Shown here piece by piece: positions 24,454-32,493 of a stretch of 42,081 bases of DNA. The notes below the pieces were generated by a model. The model had not been told where the DNA came from. It saw only the letters and a program-made list of their open reading frames with translations, and did no database searches. The position numbers and the translations under genes were made by a program. Position 1 is the first letter of the stretch; each line of letters starts with the position of its first letter. Source of the DNA: CAYRLW01 sp964425215 (lineage in GTDB: Bacteria; Spirochaetota; Spirochaetia; Treponematales; Breznakiellaceae); assembly GCA_964425215.1 (NCBI GenBank), contig CAYRLW010000032.1, positions 1 through 42,081 of the forward strand. The letters are read 5' to 3'.

Positions 24454-24759
24454 TCAGGGGGTGAACTGGATGGTCCGGGCAAATTGAAAGTCCTTGTCTA
24501 CCGGGTCGACGGTGGCATCCCGCATCAGGGCGACCGCCGCTTCTCCAAACCCCAAGCCCGGATGCGTCTCGTCCAAGACCTCACAGTTCTCCACCTGCCC
24601 GGTCGTCCGAGCCGTGCACTCCAGCGTGACGGCGACGCTGAGAAGCGGCGCGGACTGGGATTCCTGGGCGGCGGCCCCGCGAATTGGGAGCTTTGTCGCA
24701 GCTTCCGGGTTCGGTGACGCGTCCAGCATTAGGGCGACGGCTAAAGCGACGGTGATCAT
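24454..24759 (-). CDS. Secreted TonB-C-terminal-like small protein
   Basis: This protein of about 101 residues starts with a short signal-peptide-like segment (MITVALAVALMLDASPNPEAA). A domain follows resembling the TonB C-terminal fold (LSVAVTLECTARTTGQVENCEVLDETHPGLGFGEAAVALMR, then FARTIQFTP). Such stand-alone domains are common in Caulobacterales; partners are unknown. I chose ATG 24759 over 24765 because GGAGGG lies 7 bases from it but directly abuts the other. A one-mismatch EcfG-type site (24781-24805) lies upstream. Confidence 0.65.
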   Translation of the reverse strand: MITVALAVALMLDASPNPEAATKLPIRGAAAQESQSAPLLSVAVTLECTARTTGQVENCEVLDETHPGLGFGEAAVALMRDATVDPVDKDFQFARTIQFTP

Positions 24760-24780
24760 GGACATTCCCTCCGCCTCATC

Positions 24781-24805
24781 AACTTTTGAACGCAGGCTCT
24801 GTTCC
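24781..24805 (-). promoter_or_regulatory. Candidate EcfG/SigT-type promoter, one mismatch
   Basis: GGAAC (24805-24801), a 16-base spacer and AGTT (24784-24781) on the minus strand. The core GTT is kept but the first base of the -10 differs. It is 22 bases upstream of the preferred start codon at 24759. Confidence 0.35.
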
Positions 24806-24927
24806 GCAGGCTCAGGTTTGCACAGGAGGGTGCGGTATATGGGGGGGCCTGCGCGGAAGCTGCTCTCAGCCGGCCCTGGGCCAGCCGGCAGCCGGCCGCA
24901 AGGTCGCTTCGGACTTGTCTCGACTCT

Positions 24928-25456
24928 TCAACGCCCGCAGATCGGGTGCTGTCTGTCGAACCGGTCCCAGATCAGGGTGGTCCCGCTGCGCACCATGGCG
25001 CAGTTGATCTCTTCGCCGTCCGACGTCCGGCAGATGGCTGTAACCCGTTTGTAGCTTTGGCCTATCGGCTCGCAGGTCAACGTCTTTCCGGCCACGAGGC
25101 GGTTCAGGAGCGTCGTCGCAGAAGCGCCGCTGGCGGCCGGGCATGGATGCCCAGGCGAACAGGTCTCGTCCGCTTCCCTGGCGGCGACGGCGTGAAGCCT
25201 GACCTTCATGCCGTCCTTGCAGCGCAAGGTGTCGCCGTCGTTCACAAGGGTCACCTCGCACTCGAATTCGGCGGCGCGAGTCGCCGATGTCGTCGCCAGC
25301 GCCGCTGCGGGGCGGGGGGGGGACGTGCCGAACATCCGGTCGCGGCCAGCCCAAGGTGGCGAAGAAGGCGACAATGACGACAAACACCGTCGCAACCAGG
25401 AAACGACGGTCCGCGGGGCCCCCCTTCGCGCGGCGGGGTGATCTGGGAACTCTCAT
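24928..25456 (-). pseudogene. Frameshifted thermonuclease-like (SNase-type) secreted/anchored protein
   Basis: The 5' part (from ATG 25456) encodes a basic stretch and one membrane helix (FLVATVFVVIVAFFATLGW). After a run of nine C on the coding strand (25314-25322) the meaningful frame changes. The 3' part encodes FECEVTLVNDGDTLRCKDGMKVRLHAV, a start typical of the staphylococcal nuclease fold, then TTLLNRLVAGKTLTCEPIGQSYKRVTAIC and a closing SGTTLIWDRFD. Removing one C would join the two parts into one frame of roughly 175 codons. Either the run varies (phase variation), or the gene is dead, or the base is a sequencing error. The catalytic Arg/Glu set of true nucleases cannot be confirmed. 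Confidence 0.7.
25314..25322. repeat. Homopolymer of nine G at the frameshift point
   Basis: Nine consecutive G on the plus strand, preceded by GGGGC. It sits exactly where the two halves of the SNase-like gene change frame. Tracts of this length are prone to slippage in replication and to miscalls in some sequencing methods. Confidence 0.8.
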
Positions 25457-25592
25457 TCAGCCAGGTTAGGGCGAACAGGTGAACAGGCGGTGATCCGGCA
25501 GGCAGCCCAGACCCTGTCCTGGCCCCTGATCGGGGAGGGAAGGAAAGGGCGGCCGGGGGCGCTCCGACAGGGAGCGCAGAGAGGAAAAGGCC

Positions 25593-26249
25593 ATGTCCCA
25601 GCTCACCGCAATCGACTGCATAACACCTGCCGCGCCGCTCGAGGCGGCCGCTGATCTCGACCTTCTGGCCGCCTTTATGGAGGACAGGGCCTTGCCCGAC
25701 TTCGGTCGGGCTGCCGCGGCGGCGCTGATTGATGCGTTCGGCGGTCTCGCCGGGGTGGCGGCCGCAGACGCCGCCGCCTTGGCGCGCACGGGACTTCCGG
25801 AACGGATGGTCGCCGATCTTGGCCGGGTTCGCGCCCAGGCCCTCGCCATGGCGAGGGCGGAGGCCTGTCGGCGGCCGGTTTTGTCGTCATGGACGGCGTT
25901 GACCAACTACCTGCGTTCATCCTTGGCTCACGCGCCGCGCGAACAGTTTCGCGCGCTCTATCTCGACAAGAGAAACATCCTTCTCAGGCAAGAGTTGCGG
26001 GCTGACGGCACGACTGATCACGCCCCGGTTTACGTCAGGGAGGTTGTGAGGCGAGCCCTGGAGCTTTCGGCCTCCGCCATGATCCTGGTCCACAACCACC
26101 CCTCGGGCGACCCGTCTCCTTCGCGGGCGGACATAGACATGACCCGCCGGATCATCGACGTCGCCAAGGTCTTCGAAATTGAGGTTTACGACCATGTGAT
26201 CGTCGGCCGAGAGGGCACGAAGAGCTTTCGCGCCCTCGGCCTCCTGTGA
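25593..26249 (+). CDS. RadC family JAMM/MPN-domain protein
   Basis: This 218-residue protein has an N-terminal helix-hairpin-helix-like region (DFGRAAAAALIDAFGGLAGVAAADAAALARTGL) and a C-terminal JAB/MPN domain with an intact metal motif H167-x-H169-x7-S177-x2-D180. RadC proteins are metal-dependent enzymes or scaffolds of uncertain role, found on chromosomes and very often on integrative elements and plasmids. Here the neighbours (Toprim, ParB-like, relaxase remnant) favour the mobile-element version. GAGAGGAAAAGG precedes the ATG. The Toprim gene starts 7 bases after its stop. Confidence 0.9.
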   Translation: MSQLTAIDCITPAAPLEAAADLDLLAAFMEDRALPDFGRAAAAALIDAFGGLAGVAAADAAALARTGLPERMVADLGRVRAQALAMARAEACRRPVLSSWTALTNYLRSSLAHAPREQFRALYLDKRNILLRQELRADGTTDHAPVYVREVVRRALELSASAMILVHNHPSGDPSPSRADIDMTRRIIDVAKVFEIEVYDHVIVGREGTKSFRALGLL

Positions 26250-26256
26250 GGCGGCC

Positions 26257-27213
26257 ATGACTCTGCATGCGATTGTTCGGGCCGTTGGCGGCGACCTCTA
26301 CCAAGGCGGGGCGCGCGCCAATATTCCAGCGCCGGGCCACAGCCGGCGCGACCGGTCGATCTCGCTGTTGCTGAGCCAAGGACGTCTCGTCGTCCATGGC
26401 TTCGGCGGCGCGGATTGGCGCGCGGCGCTTCGGATGCTGCGCGAGCAGGGGCTGATCGACGCCGACGGGCTTGTCGGCAGCGATGGCGGCCCTCCTGTCG
26501 CCGTGCCGGGTCGGTCCTTTCGTGTCAGGACTGCGTGCGATCTCTGGGTAGGGGCCGGGCCGATCACACTGACGACGCTGAGCCTCGCTTATCTTAGGGG
26601 ACGGTGTGTCTGGCGCGCCCCCGGGACGATGGGCGACCTGCGCCACCACGCCTCTGCGCCGATATCGGTCTATCGGGAGAAATCTGCGGCACAGCCTGCT
26701 CTGGTTGCTGGTGTTCGGGGCCTGGACGGAGACCTGACCGCCGTCGAATTGACCTATCTCGATCCCAACGGGCGTCGCGCGGTCGGCCTGCGGCTGTCGC
26801 GCAAGACCGTCGGGCTTGTTCCCGCCGGAGCCGCCGTGCGTCTCGCCTCAGCCGAATCCGAGATGCTGGTCGCCGAAGGCGTGATCACCACCCTGTCGGC
26901 GATCAAGCGCTTCAATCTTCCTGGCTGGGCGCTGATGTCCGCCGGCAACCTCGGGGCCTGGACGCCGCCGGGTGGGGTGAGACGCGTTCTGATCGCCGCC
27001 GACCGGGGCCCCGTGGGCCAGGCCGCGGCGGAGCGCTTGCGACGTCGCCTGTCGGCGGTCGGACTGAGCGCGCGCATCCGGCTACCAGACTTGCCGTTTA
27101 AAGACTGGAATGAGGCGGCGGCCGATGCGGCGTCGCAAAGGAGGAGCGAGGGAGCTGAGGGGCGTCGGGGCTGTGGGGATGGGCCCCGCCGCCCGGCAGG
27201 AGAAGCTTCATGA
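26257..27213 (+). CDS. Toprim domain protein (mobile-element primase-like)
   Basis: This 318-residue protein has an N-terminal part with YQGGARANIPAPGHSRRDRSISLLL, resembling the zinc-less N-terminal region of plasmid/ICE primase-like (DUF7146-type) proteins. Its C-terminal Toprim fold carries the Glu in LVAEGVITTLSAI and the Asp in VLIAADRGPVGQ. Only one Asp is visible at the DxD position, so metal use may be altered. No helicase domain follows. It is predicted to act in element replication or DNA processing. The stop overlaps the ParB-like start as ATGA, and it follows radC closely, so the three form an operon. Confidence 0.8.
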   Translation: MTLHAIVRAVGGDLYQGGARANIPAPGHSRRDRSISLLLSQGRLVVHGFGGADWRAALRMLREQGLIDADGLVGSDGGPPVAVPGRSFRVRTACDLWVGAGPITLTTLSLAYLRGRCVWRAPGTMGDLRHHASAPISVYREKSAAQPALVAGVRGLDGDLTAVELTYLDPNGRRAVGLRLSRKTVGLVPAGAAVRLASAESEMLVAEGVITTLSAIKRFNLPGWALMSAGNLGAWTPPGGVRRVLIAADRGPVGQAAAERLRRRLSAVGLSARIRLPDLPFKDWNEAAADAASQRRSEGAEGRRGCGDGPRRPAGEAS

Positions 27214-29285
27214 TCGACCTTGTTCCCGTCATCACCCCCGCCGTCGTCGTCGAGCGCGACGAACGCACCGTCCGTCTGGGCGACGTCGGTATCGCCCGCG
27301 AGAACCTGCGTTTTAACGAGCCGCCGGACGATGACATCCCGACGCTCGCGGCCACGATGAAGGCGGCGGGCCAGCTCCAGCGCCTGACCGTCCGTCCGGG
27401 ACGCGGCAAGAAGGAAGAGACCTGGATGGCGCTCGACGGTCGTCGTCGCCGGCTGGCCCTGGGACTTTTGCTCGATGCCGGCGACATCGATGAAGACTAC
27501 CCTGTCACCGTCTGTGTCGAGACCGATCCCGCGCGCCAGGCGGCGGCGGTCCTGCTCACCAACATTTCTGTGCCGGTCCATGTGGCCGATATCATCGCCG
27601 CCATCGGCCGGATGCTGAAGTCGAAGCTGACAGTCTCCTCGATCGCTCGCGCCCTCGGCTACGCCGAAATCGACATCAAGCGGCTGGCGGCCCTGGCCGG
27701 CCTGCCTTCGGCGGCCCTGGTCGCTCTCAAGGCCGGACGCATGACGCTGAAACAGGCGAAGCTGCTGACCTGCCTCCCGGACAAGGCCGCGCAGGCCGAA
27801 CTGGCCATGGCGGCGCTCGACGGCCACGGTTTCCAGGACTGGAGGATCACCGAGCGGCTCGACGAGGCGAGGGTCACCCTTCGGGATCGGCGTTGCGCCC
27901 TGGTCGATCCGGCGGCCTATGGCGAGGCCGGAGGAAGGACCGAGGCCGATCTCTTCGGCGAACTGGCGCCGGTCCTGCTCGATCCGGAGATCCTCACAAC
28001 GATCTGGATGAAGCGCGCGCGCAGCATCGCCGCCGTCTTCGAGGCCGAAGGGATCGCGGTCCATGTCACTGCTGGCCCCGAGCCTGAACTTCCGGAGGAC
28101 CTGGAGGCGCTCGGCTATGTCTACGGGGGCCGATTGCCGTCGGAGGAGATGGCGCGCTACCGCGCCCAGCGCGAGGTGTTCAACGAACGGACGGAGGCGG
28201 CGCGCCAGGTCCTGGCCGAGGCTTCCGACCCCGAGCTCGTCGACGCCGCGATCATCGCCATGATCCGCGCCAAGGTCACTTCCGACCAGACGGGGTGTGG
28301 CGGACGCGTCGTGACGACGATGGTGATGTGGCCGGCGTCGGGCGTCGGCGTCGATATTCGCTGTTACACGCCGGAGGAGCCTGAAATCGAGGCGGCGGAT
28401 GATGCCGTCCAAACCGATACGGCGCCGCGCGTCGCGGCGTCGCCGGCCTATGTCCCGCCCGAGGTCGAAGCTCCCGAGCCTGACACGGAAGGGGTCAATC
28501 ACGTCCTGCATGGCGTGCGGACCGATGTGGCGACACGGGGCCTGATCCGGGCCCTGGCTGACGATCCGGGGGCGGCGCTGACCGCCTTGATCGCGCGCCT
28601 GTTCAACGTCCTGGTGCGGCGCACTCACATCGCGCGTTCGGACTCGGCCCTGGCCATCCTCGCCACCGGCTTCAATCCGACCGGCGGCCGGGTGATCGAA
28701 GCGCTGGACGGGGAGGTGCGCCAGCGTCTTGATGATCGCAGGGCGGCCTGGCAGGCCTCAGGCGAGACCGTCATAGCCTGGGTTCACGCCCTGCCGCACG
28801 GCGAGAAGATGGGCCTGCTGGCTGAGCTGACAGCCATCAGCCTGGACGTCCGCGAGGAACGAACCTCTCAGATTCGCCGCAGCGCCCGCGCCGAGGCGGC
28901 CGAGCTGGCCGCGCTGTGCAACGCGGACATCACCCTGCACTGGACGCCTGACGCGCCCTTCCTCCAGCCCCATTCCAAGGGGTTGCTGATGGGTATGCTG
29001 GCGATAATGGGGTCCGAGGACGAGCGTGCCAGGACGCTGAAGAAGAGCGAATTGGTCGACTGGGTGGTGGAACAGGCCGCCGCCCGGACCTGGGCGCCGG
29101 CCAGTCTGTCGTGGATGGCGTCGCCCGAGAACGACGGAGGCAACGACGGCGCCGACGACGGGGGTGGAGACGGGGTGGTCGATGATGGGGACCCGCCCGC
29201 CTTCGACGACGCCGATGATGATGGAGCCGGGGCCTTTGCCGTCACCCCGGCTGGCGAAGCGGCCCTCGATCCCGTCGCGGCCTGA
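27210..29285 (+). CDS. Large ParB/RepB/Spo0J-like nuclease-domain protein
   Basis: This 691-residue protein starts with a ParB N-terminal domain (LGDVGIARENLRFNEP, LAATMKAAGQLQRLTVRPG, WMALDGRRRRLALGLL). A helix-turn-helix central region follows (TVSSIARALGYAEIDIKRLAAL). The long C-terminal part (residues 250-650) is typical of the large ParB-like proteins on integrative elements of sphingomonads and Caulobacterales. The last 60 residues are an Asp/Gly-rich acidic tail. The substrate site could be a parS-like sequence, none of which was identified. It is translationally coupled to the Toprim gene by an ATGA overlap. No ParA is in the window. Confidence 0.85.
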   Translation: MIDLVPVITPAVVVERDERTVRLGDVGIARENLRFNEPPDDDIPTLAATMKAAGQLQRLTVRPGRGKKEETWMALDGRRRRLALGLLLDAGDIDEDYPVTVCVETDPARQAAAVLLTNISVPVHVADIIAAIGRMLKSKLTVSSIARALGYAEIDIKRLAALAGLPSAALVALKAGRMTLKQAKLLTCLPDKAAQAELAMAALDGHGFQDWRITERLDEARVTLRDRRCALVDPAAYGEAGGRTEADLFGELAPVLLDPEILTTIWMKRARSIAAVFEAEGIAVHVTAGPEPELPEDLEALGYVYGGRLPSEEMARYRAQREVFNERTEAARQVLAEASDPELVDAAIIAMIRAKVTSDQTGCGGRVVTTMVMWPASGVGVDIRCYTPEEPEIEAADDAVQTDTAPRVAASPAYVPPEVEAPEPDTEGVNHVLHGVRTDVATRGLIRALADDPGAALTALIARLFNVLVRRTHIARSDSALAILATGFNPTGGRVIEALDGEVRQRLDDRRAAWQASGETVIAWVHALPHGEKMGLLAELTAISLDVREERTSQIRRSARAEAAELAALCNADITLHWTPDAPFLQPHSKGLLMGMLAIMGSEDERARTLKKSELVDWVVEQAAARTWAPASLSWMASPENDGGNDGADDGGGDGVVDDGDPPAFDDADDDGAGAFAVTPAGEAALDPVAA

Positions 29286-29332
29286 TCATCTGCAGGCCTG
29301 ACACGCCGCTCGGCGAGCCAGAACTGCGCTGG

Positions 29333-30025
29333 ATGGCGACCTGCCACTACGACACTGACCAGCCGCACGCCCATGTCCTGGTGAGAGGACGGCGCGCGGG
29401 TGGACGGGACCTGGTCATTCCTCGCGATTACATGGGCTACGGCTTTCGGGCCCGGGCCCAGGAGGTCGCTCAGGAACGGCTGGGCGACCTGTCGCGCGTC
29501 GAGGCGGAGCGGCGGGTCTGGAAGGAGACCCAGGCGGATCGGTTCACCGGATTGGATCGGCGACTGCTCGCGGCGGCGGACGTCGATGGCATGGTCGATG
29601 ACGGAACAGGAAGGACTGGCGCCTGGGCGGCGCTGAGCCGGGGACGGGTACGTCATCTCAAGGGCCTGGGGCTCGCCGTGCGGACCGGGCGATGGTACCG
29701 CCTCGACCCTGAGATGGAGATGAAGCTGCGGAAGCTTCAGGTGCGGCGGGACGTCATCAGGACGATCAATCAGCGTCGGCTGGAGGGGGCGCGGGAGGTG
29801 CGGGTCCTGGGGCGCGAGAAGGTGGCGGGGGTGGTGGTGAAAACGGGATTTCACGATGAGGCGGGGGCGGCGCCGTTCGTTGTGGTGCGGGATGCTCAGG
29901 GCGTGGAGCACTATGGACGGCTAAAGGTCGGCGGGCAGGCTTTGGCGGTGGGGGAAGCAGTCGCGTTGGCGCCTGACTCAAACGGAGTGGCGGTGGCGGT
30001 CAAGGAGCGAGGTTGGGCGCGCTGA
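29333..30025 (+). pseudogene. Truncated VirD2-like relaxase (DUF3363 type) remnant
   Basis: The frame encodes an internal part of the relaxase/DUF3363 family. It shows the metal-binding H-x-D-x4-H-x-H region (CHYDTDQPHAHVLVRGRR), LVIPRDYMGYGFRARAQEVA, DRFTGLDRRLLAAA and VAGVVVKTGFHDEAGAAPFVVV. In-frame sequence before the ATG (PLGEPELRW, from about 29297) still looks like the family. The N-terminal catalytic tyrosine region of about 120 residues and the C-terminal half of the usual 600-700 residues are absent. A 230-residue product is therefore a remnant, though it has an open frame. It directly follows the ParB-like gene, with no room for a complete 5' end. Confidence 0.75.
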
Positions 30026-30263
30026 TGGCGGATGTCGGCGAAAGACAATCTTGCCGTTCTTTATCAGGTTGTGAAAAAAGACGCGCCGGCTCGAGCCGCG
30101 TGAAGCATCCAAGGCGCTACGCGCTATCATTTCAGGCTCTGGCAGCGTCGATCAGCGGCTTCGTTCCGATTGGCGCCATGACCCGATTTTATGTTGTAGG
30201 CTAGGATGTGGGGCTAATCTGGGTCTTTACGTTCGGCAGCAACCAGCTAGTCTCGGCAAGGCT
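30026..30263. other. Intergenic region before the micro-operon
   Basis: About 240 bases of noticeably lower GC than its surroundings, with no gene supported. It presumably carries the promoter of the four-gene unit that begins at 30264; no consensus I could name stands out. Confidence 0.3.
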
Positions 30264-30443
30264 ATGACCGACAAGAACAAAGATCTGGACGAGATAGAGG
30301 CGCTACTTTTCGATGTCCGCGAGCCAAAAGACGGTCTGCCGACTTCGCCATTGAACCTCGAAGCGCTTGGTATGCAGATTGGGTCGATGCTGCGGGCGGG
30401 AGCGCGCGACAATAGGGCCGCCGTTCTAAAGGTCGGTGGATGA
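30264..30443 (+). CDS. Micro-operon gene 1: 59-residue acidic protein
   Basis: A 59-codon gene (MTDKNKDLDEIEALLFDVRE..., ending AAVLKVGG) whose TGA overlaps the next ATG as ATGA. The product is soluble and mostly helical, with an acidic N-terminus. No family is recognised. AAGG lies only a few bases before the ATG. The codon use is less GC-biased at third positions than in the repair genes, as in the rest of this group. It is the first gene of a chain of four overlapping genes. Confidence 0.6.
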   Translation: MTDKNKDLDEIEALLFDVREPKDGLPTSPLNLEALGMQIGSMLRAGARDNRAAVLKVGG

Positions 30444-30763
30444 ACGTCGCAGCAAACGCAGCCACTAACGTCGCCATCATGGCGGCCGTGATGCGCAAAC
30501 GCGTGATTCAGCACTTTGAGAAGGCTGGGGCGCTGAGCGCGGAGACGGCGATTCCGTTGCCGGCGAAGCACCCGCGCTCCACGGTGAACGCGCTGATCAA
30601 GCACAAGGTGATCGTGGCGGCCGGTGAGGGTCTTTTCTATCTGGACCGCGATGCCGACGCCCGATCGCTGCGCGAGCAGGGCAAGGCCGCCATGGCTGTC
30701 ATGGGAATGTTGGTGCTGATCGGTTTGATCATCCTTGGTATGGTGCTGGTCGGGCGAGCATGA
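30440..30763 (+). CDS. Micro-operon gene 2: winged-helix-like protein with C-terminal membrane helix
   Basis: This 107-residue protein has an N-terminal helical region (RKRVIQHFEKAGALSAETAIPL), then STVNALIKHKVIVAAGEGLFYLDRD. The spacing of these resembles a small winged-helix domain. A single hydrophobic helix at residues 84-104 (AMAVMGMLVLIGLIILGMVLV) leaves only three residues after it, so it is tail-anchored with the domain in the cytoplasm. DNA binding is only a guess. It overlaps both neighbours by 4 bases. Confidence 0.65.
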   Translation: MNVAANAATNVAIMAAVMRKRVIQHFEKAGALSAETAIPLPAKHPRSTVNALIKHKVIVAAGEGLFYLDRDADARSLREQGKAAMAVMGMLVLIGLIILGMVLVGRA

Positions 30764-31005
30764 ACCGCAAGCTCCTCCAGCGCGAGGCGAAGAGCCTGCT
30801 TCAGAACATCGCGCAGTCCAGGCCGTTCGATTGGATCGCGACCGGGGCGCTCGTGATCATCCTGGCGTGGCCGAAGAAGGTGATCTGGCGACCGTGGCCG
30901 GAATGGCTGACCATCGCGGCCATGGTGATTGGCGGGGCGCTGGTGGCCGTCGGTGTAGGCAAGTGGCTGCTGAGCCTGAAGGCGGCGAGAGATTTAGAGC
31001 GATGA
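30760..31005 (+). CDS. Micro-operon gene 3: two-helix membrane protein
   Basis: This 81-residue protein has two hydrophobic segments (about residues 25-43, WIATGALVIILAWPKKVIW, and 48-70, LTIAAMVIGGALVAVGVGKW). Basic residues flank them and the C-terminal helix is charged. No family is recognised. Its ATGA overlap with gene 2 and the following ATGA overlap with gene 4 imply coupled translation and perhaps fixed stoichiometry. Confidence 0.65.
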   Translation: MNRKLLQREAKSLLQNIAQSRPFDWIATGALVIILAWPKKVIWRPWPEWLTIAAMVIGGALVAVGVGKWLLSLKAARDLER

Positions 31006-31241
31006 GAGAGCCAAGCCGTCTCGCGGGTTCGGAAGCGGCCATTCTCGCTTATGTCGAGGAACTCAAAGCCGACCGAGACAGTGCGCGCGAAGCGCTGCAT
31101 GCGATGATCAGCGGCGACGTGTCAGTGTCAATGAACGCGCCGGCCGATGCGCTGAAGGCAGTTTCCGATTACGAGCAGCGCATCGCCACCTTCGATGAGC
31201 TGATTGCGCAGTATGAAACTGAACCGGCTGCGGGCAGGTAA
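31002..31241 (+). CDS. Micro-operon gene 4: 79-residue helical protein
   Basis: This soluble, acidic, largely helical protein (AILAYVEELKADRDSAREAL, ALKAVSDYEQRIATFDELIA) has heptad-like spacing that suggests a short coiled coil. No family is recognised. The ATG at 31002 overlaps the stop of gene 3; the frame is open upstream but only as an antisense-like shadow of gene 3. A strong terminator follows 20 bases after the stop. Confidence 0.65.
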   Translation: MREPSRLAGSEAAILAYVEELKADRDSAREALHAMISGDVSVSMNAPADALKAVSDYEQRIATFDELIAQYETEPAAGR

Positions 31242-31261
31242 TCGGCCAAGGTAGCTGCGCG

Positions 31262-31290
31262 AACCCCGCCCTTAACCGGGTGGGGTTTTT
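31262..31290 (+). terminator. Rho-independent terminator of the micro-operon
   Basis: AACCCCGCCC (31262-31271) pairs with GGGTGGGGTT (31278-31287), with one G-T wobble, around a 6-base loop TTAACC. The stem runs into TTTTT (31286-31290). This is a textbook intrinsic terminator. Confidence 0.85.
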
Positions 31291-31427
31291 GCAGTCGTGA
31301 GCCGGTGGATGGGCTGAAATCAACGATTGCCGTTTTTTCGAGGGTTGGCGTCGGCGAGAAAACAAAATATCTCCCGGTCTTTACGTACGCCGCCACTCGT
31401 CTGCGGCGTGCAGTCCTGGGGATCCAC

Positions 31428-31883
31428 TTGTCTAAACTCTTGAAGCTGGCGTTCTGCGCCGCCGCCGCCTTCGTTTGCCTCGCACCTGTCTCGTCGGTCG
31501 CTGGCATCACGGGCAGCGGGACTTCCTACACGCTGGACTGCTCTGACGGCCTCACGTCTGCCCGGACGGTTTCGGCCACCCAGACCACTACTGTCACCAT
31601 TCAAAACTGCGCTTACTATCTCACGACAGGAGCGGGCATTTCGCCCATCGGCAACAACTACAATGGCGGGGCCACCTTGGTGGTCACGGTTGATCCCGGA
31701 GCAGTGGGCCGCGTCGATGGTTATAATGCAGGCCAGCCGCCCGCGGGCGCTGACGCTCGCATGACCTTCGTGGCGCCAGCACCTGCCGCTGTCCCGACCA
31801 TGAGTGAGTGGGCGATGATCCTATTCGCTATCGCTATGGCCGGAGCCGCCGCGATCAGGATCCAGAAGCGCCGCGCGGCCTAA
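31428..31883 (+). CDS. Secreted IPTL-CTERM-like protein
   Basis: This protein has a signal peptide (SKLLKLAFCAAAAFVCLAPVSSVAG), a 90-residue Thr/Gly-rich body, and a C-terminal sorting signal of the IPTL-CTERM kind: VPTMSEWAMILFA, a hydrophobic helix, then the basic end RIQKRRAA. Such tails direct processing and sorting at the membrane. I favour a TTG start at 31428, preceded by GGGGA, because it begins the signal peptide directly (about 151 residues); an ATG at 31305 would add 41 unlikely residues. Its body has two Cys, probably a disulfide. The sorting enzyme is not in the window. Confidence 0.65.
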   Translation: MSKLLKLAFCAAAAFVCLAPVSSVAGITGSGTSYTLDCSDGLTSARTVSATQTTTVTIQNCAYYLTTGAGISPIGNNYNGGATLVVTVDPGAVGRVDGYNAGQPPAGADARMTFVAPAPAAVPTMSEWAMILFAIAMAGAAAIRIQKRRAA

Positions 31884-31905
31884 GTCTGCAGGCTTTACGT
31901 GATGC

Positions 31906-32085
31906 TCAGACCCCGGCCGACAGGGCGAGTTTGCTGTTCCTTTCCAGCGTCTCCGCTTCTTCGCGATACCGCTCTGCGATCCGTTCGAACCGATCACGGT
32001 CAGCCTTGAAGGGTGATAGCCGGGCCATGTGCTCGGCATTGCGCTGGAGCTGGCGAACGTCGGTTACGCGCGAAGTACGGGTCAT
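31906..32085 (-). CDS. Small ARLSPF-type protein, copy 2 (59 residues)
   Basis: A 59-codon gene from ATG 32085 (MTRTSRVTDVRQLQRNAEHM...). Its core ARLSPF-K-ADRDRF-E-RIA-E-RYREEAE matches the product of 16181-16330 at nearly every position, while the ends differ. It is soluble and helical with no known function. An in-frame ATG at 32133 would add a stretch that is not conserved in the other copy. It converges with the IPTL-CTERM-like gene, 22 bases apart. Confidence 0.7.
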   Translation of the reverse strand: MTRTSRVTDVRQLQRNAEHMARLSPFKADRDRFERIAERYREEAETLERNSKLALSAGV

Positions 32086-32281
32086 TTTGATACTGAACTC
32101 GGAAACTGCGGTCGGACATTGGTCTCGGAGCAAGTCCTGAGCCTGTCGTGATACGGCCCGTCAGAGGACTTGGATGACATGCCAGTTCCGTAATGCGGTT
32201 CAACAATATCGTGTAGCGCAGCAGTAGGAACGCCCCGGCGCCAGAACGCTTGGTTTCCTGTAACCACTCAGGGAGATCGAA

Positions 32282-32482
32282 ATGACCGACGTCCAACCAG
32301 AACGCGATCAAGATCAGGATCCGAACGCCGCGACCCCGCAGCCCGACGAGAACCCGCAGCAACGGGAGAACCTTCGGGACCAGGCTCAGCGCCAACCAGG
32401 CACAGACGATCCGGCTCCAGCATCCGGCGGCCAAGGTTCGGCCGGCGCTGGCGGTCCTGATGGCTTCGGCACCGGTAGCTGA
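32282..32482 (+). CDS. Small disordered protein 1 (MTDVQP)
   Basis: This 66-residue protein, rich in Gln, Pro, Asp and Gly, has no hydrophobic residues to form a core, so it is presumably disordered. AGGGAGATCGAA gives a very good ribosome site. It is related in style to the next gene: both start MTD-x-QP and end in a Gly-Phe-Gly-containing region. The function is unknown; stress-related hydrophilic proteins are one possibility. Confidence 0.55.
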   Translation: MTDVQPERDQDQDPNAATPQPDENPQQRENLRDQAQRQPGTDDPAPASGGQGSAGAGGPDGFGTGS

Positions 32483-32493
32483 GGGCGTCTGTT

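Noticed and set aside
26754..28628. A 624-codon minus-strand frame opposite the Toprim and ParB-like genes
   Set aside because: Arg/Asp/His-rich antisense shadow typical of GC-rich coding DNA; both plus-strand genes are recognisable.
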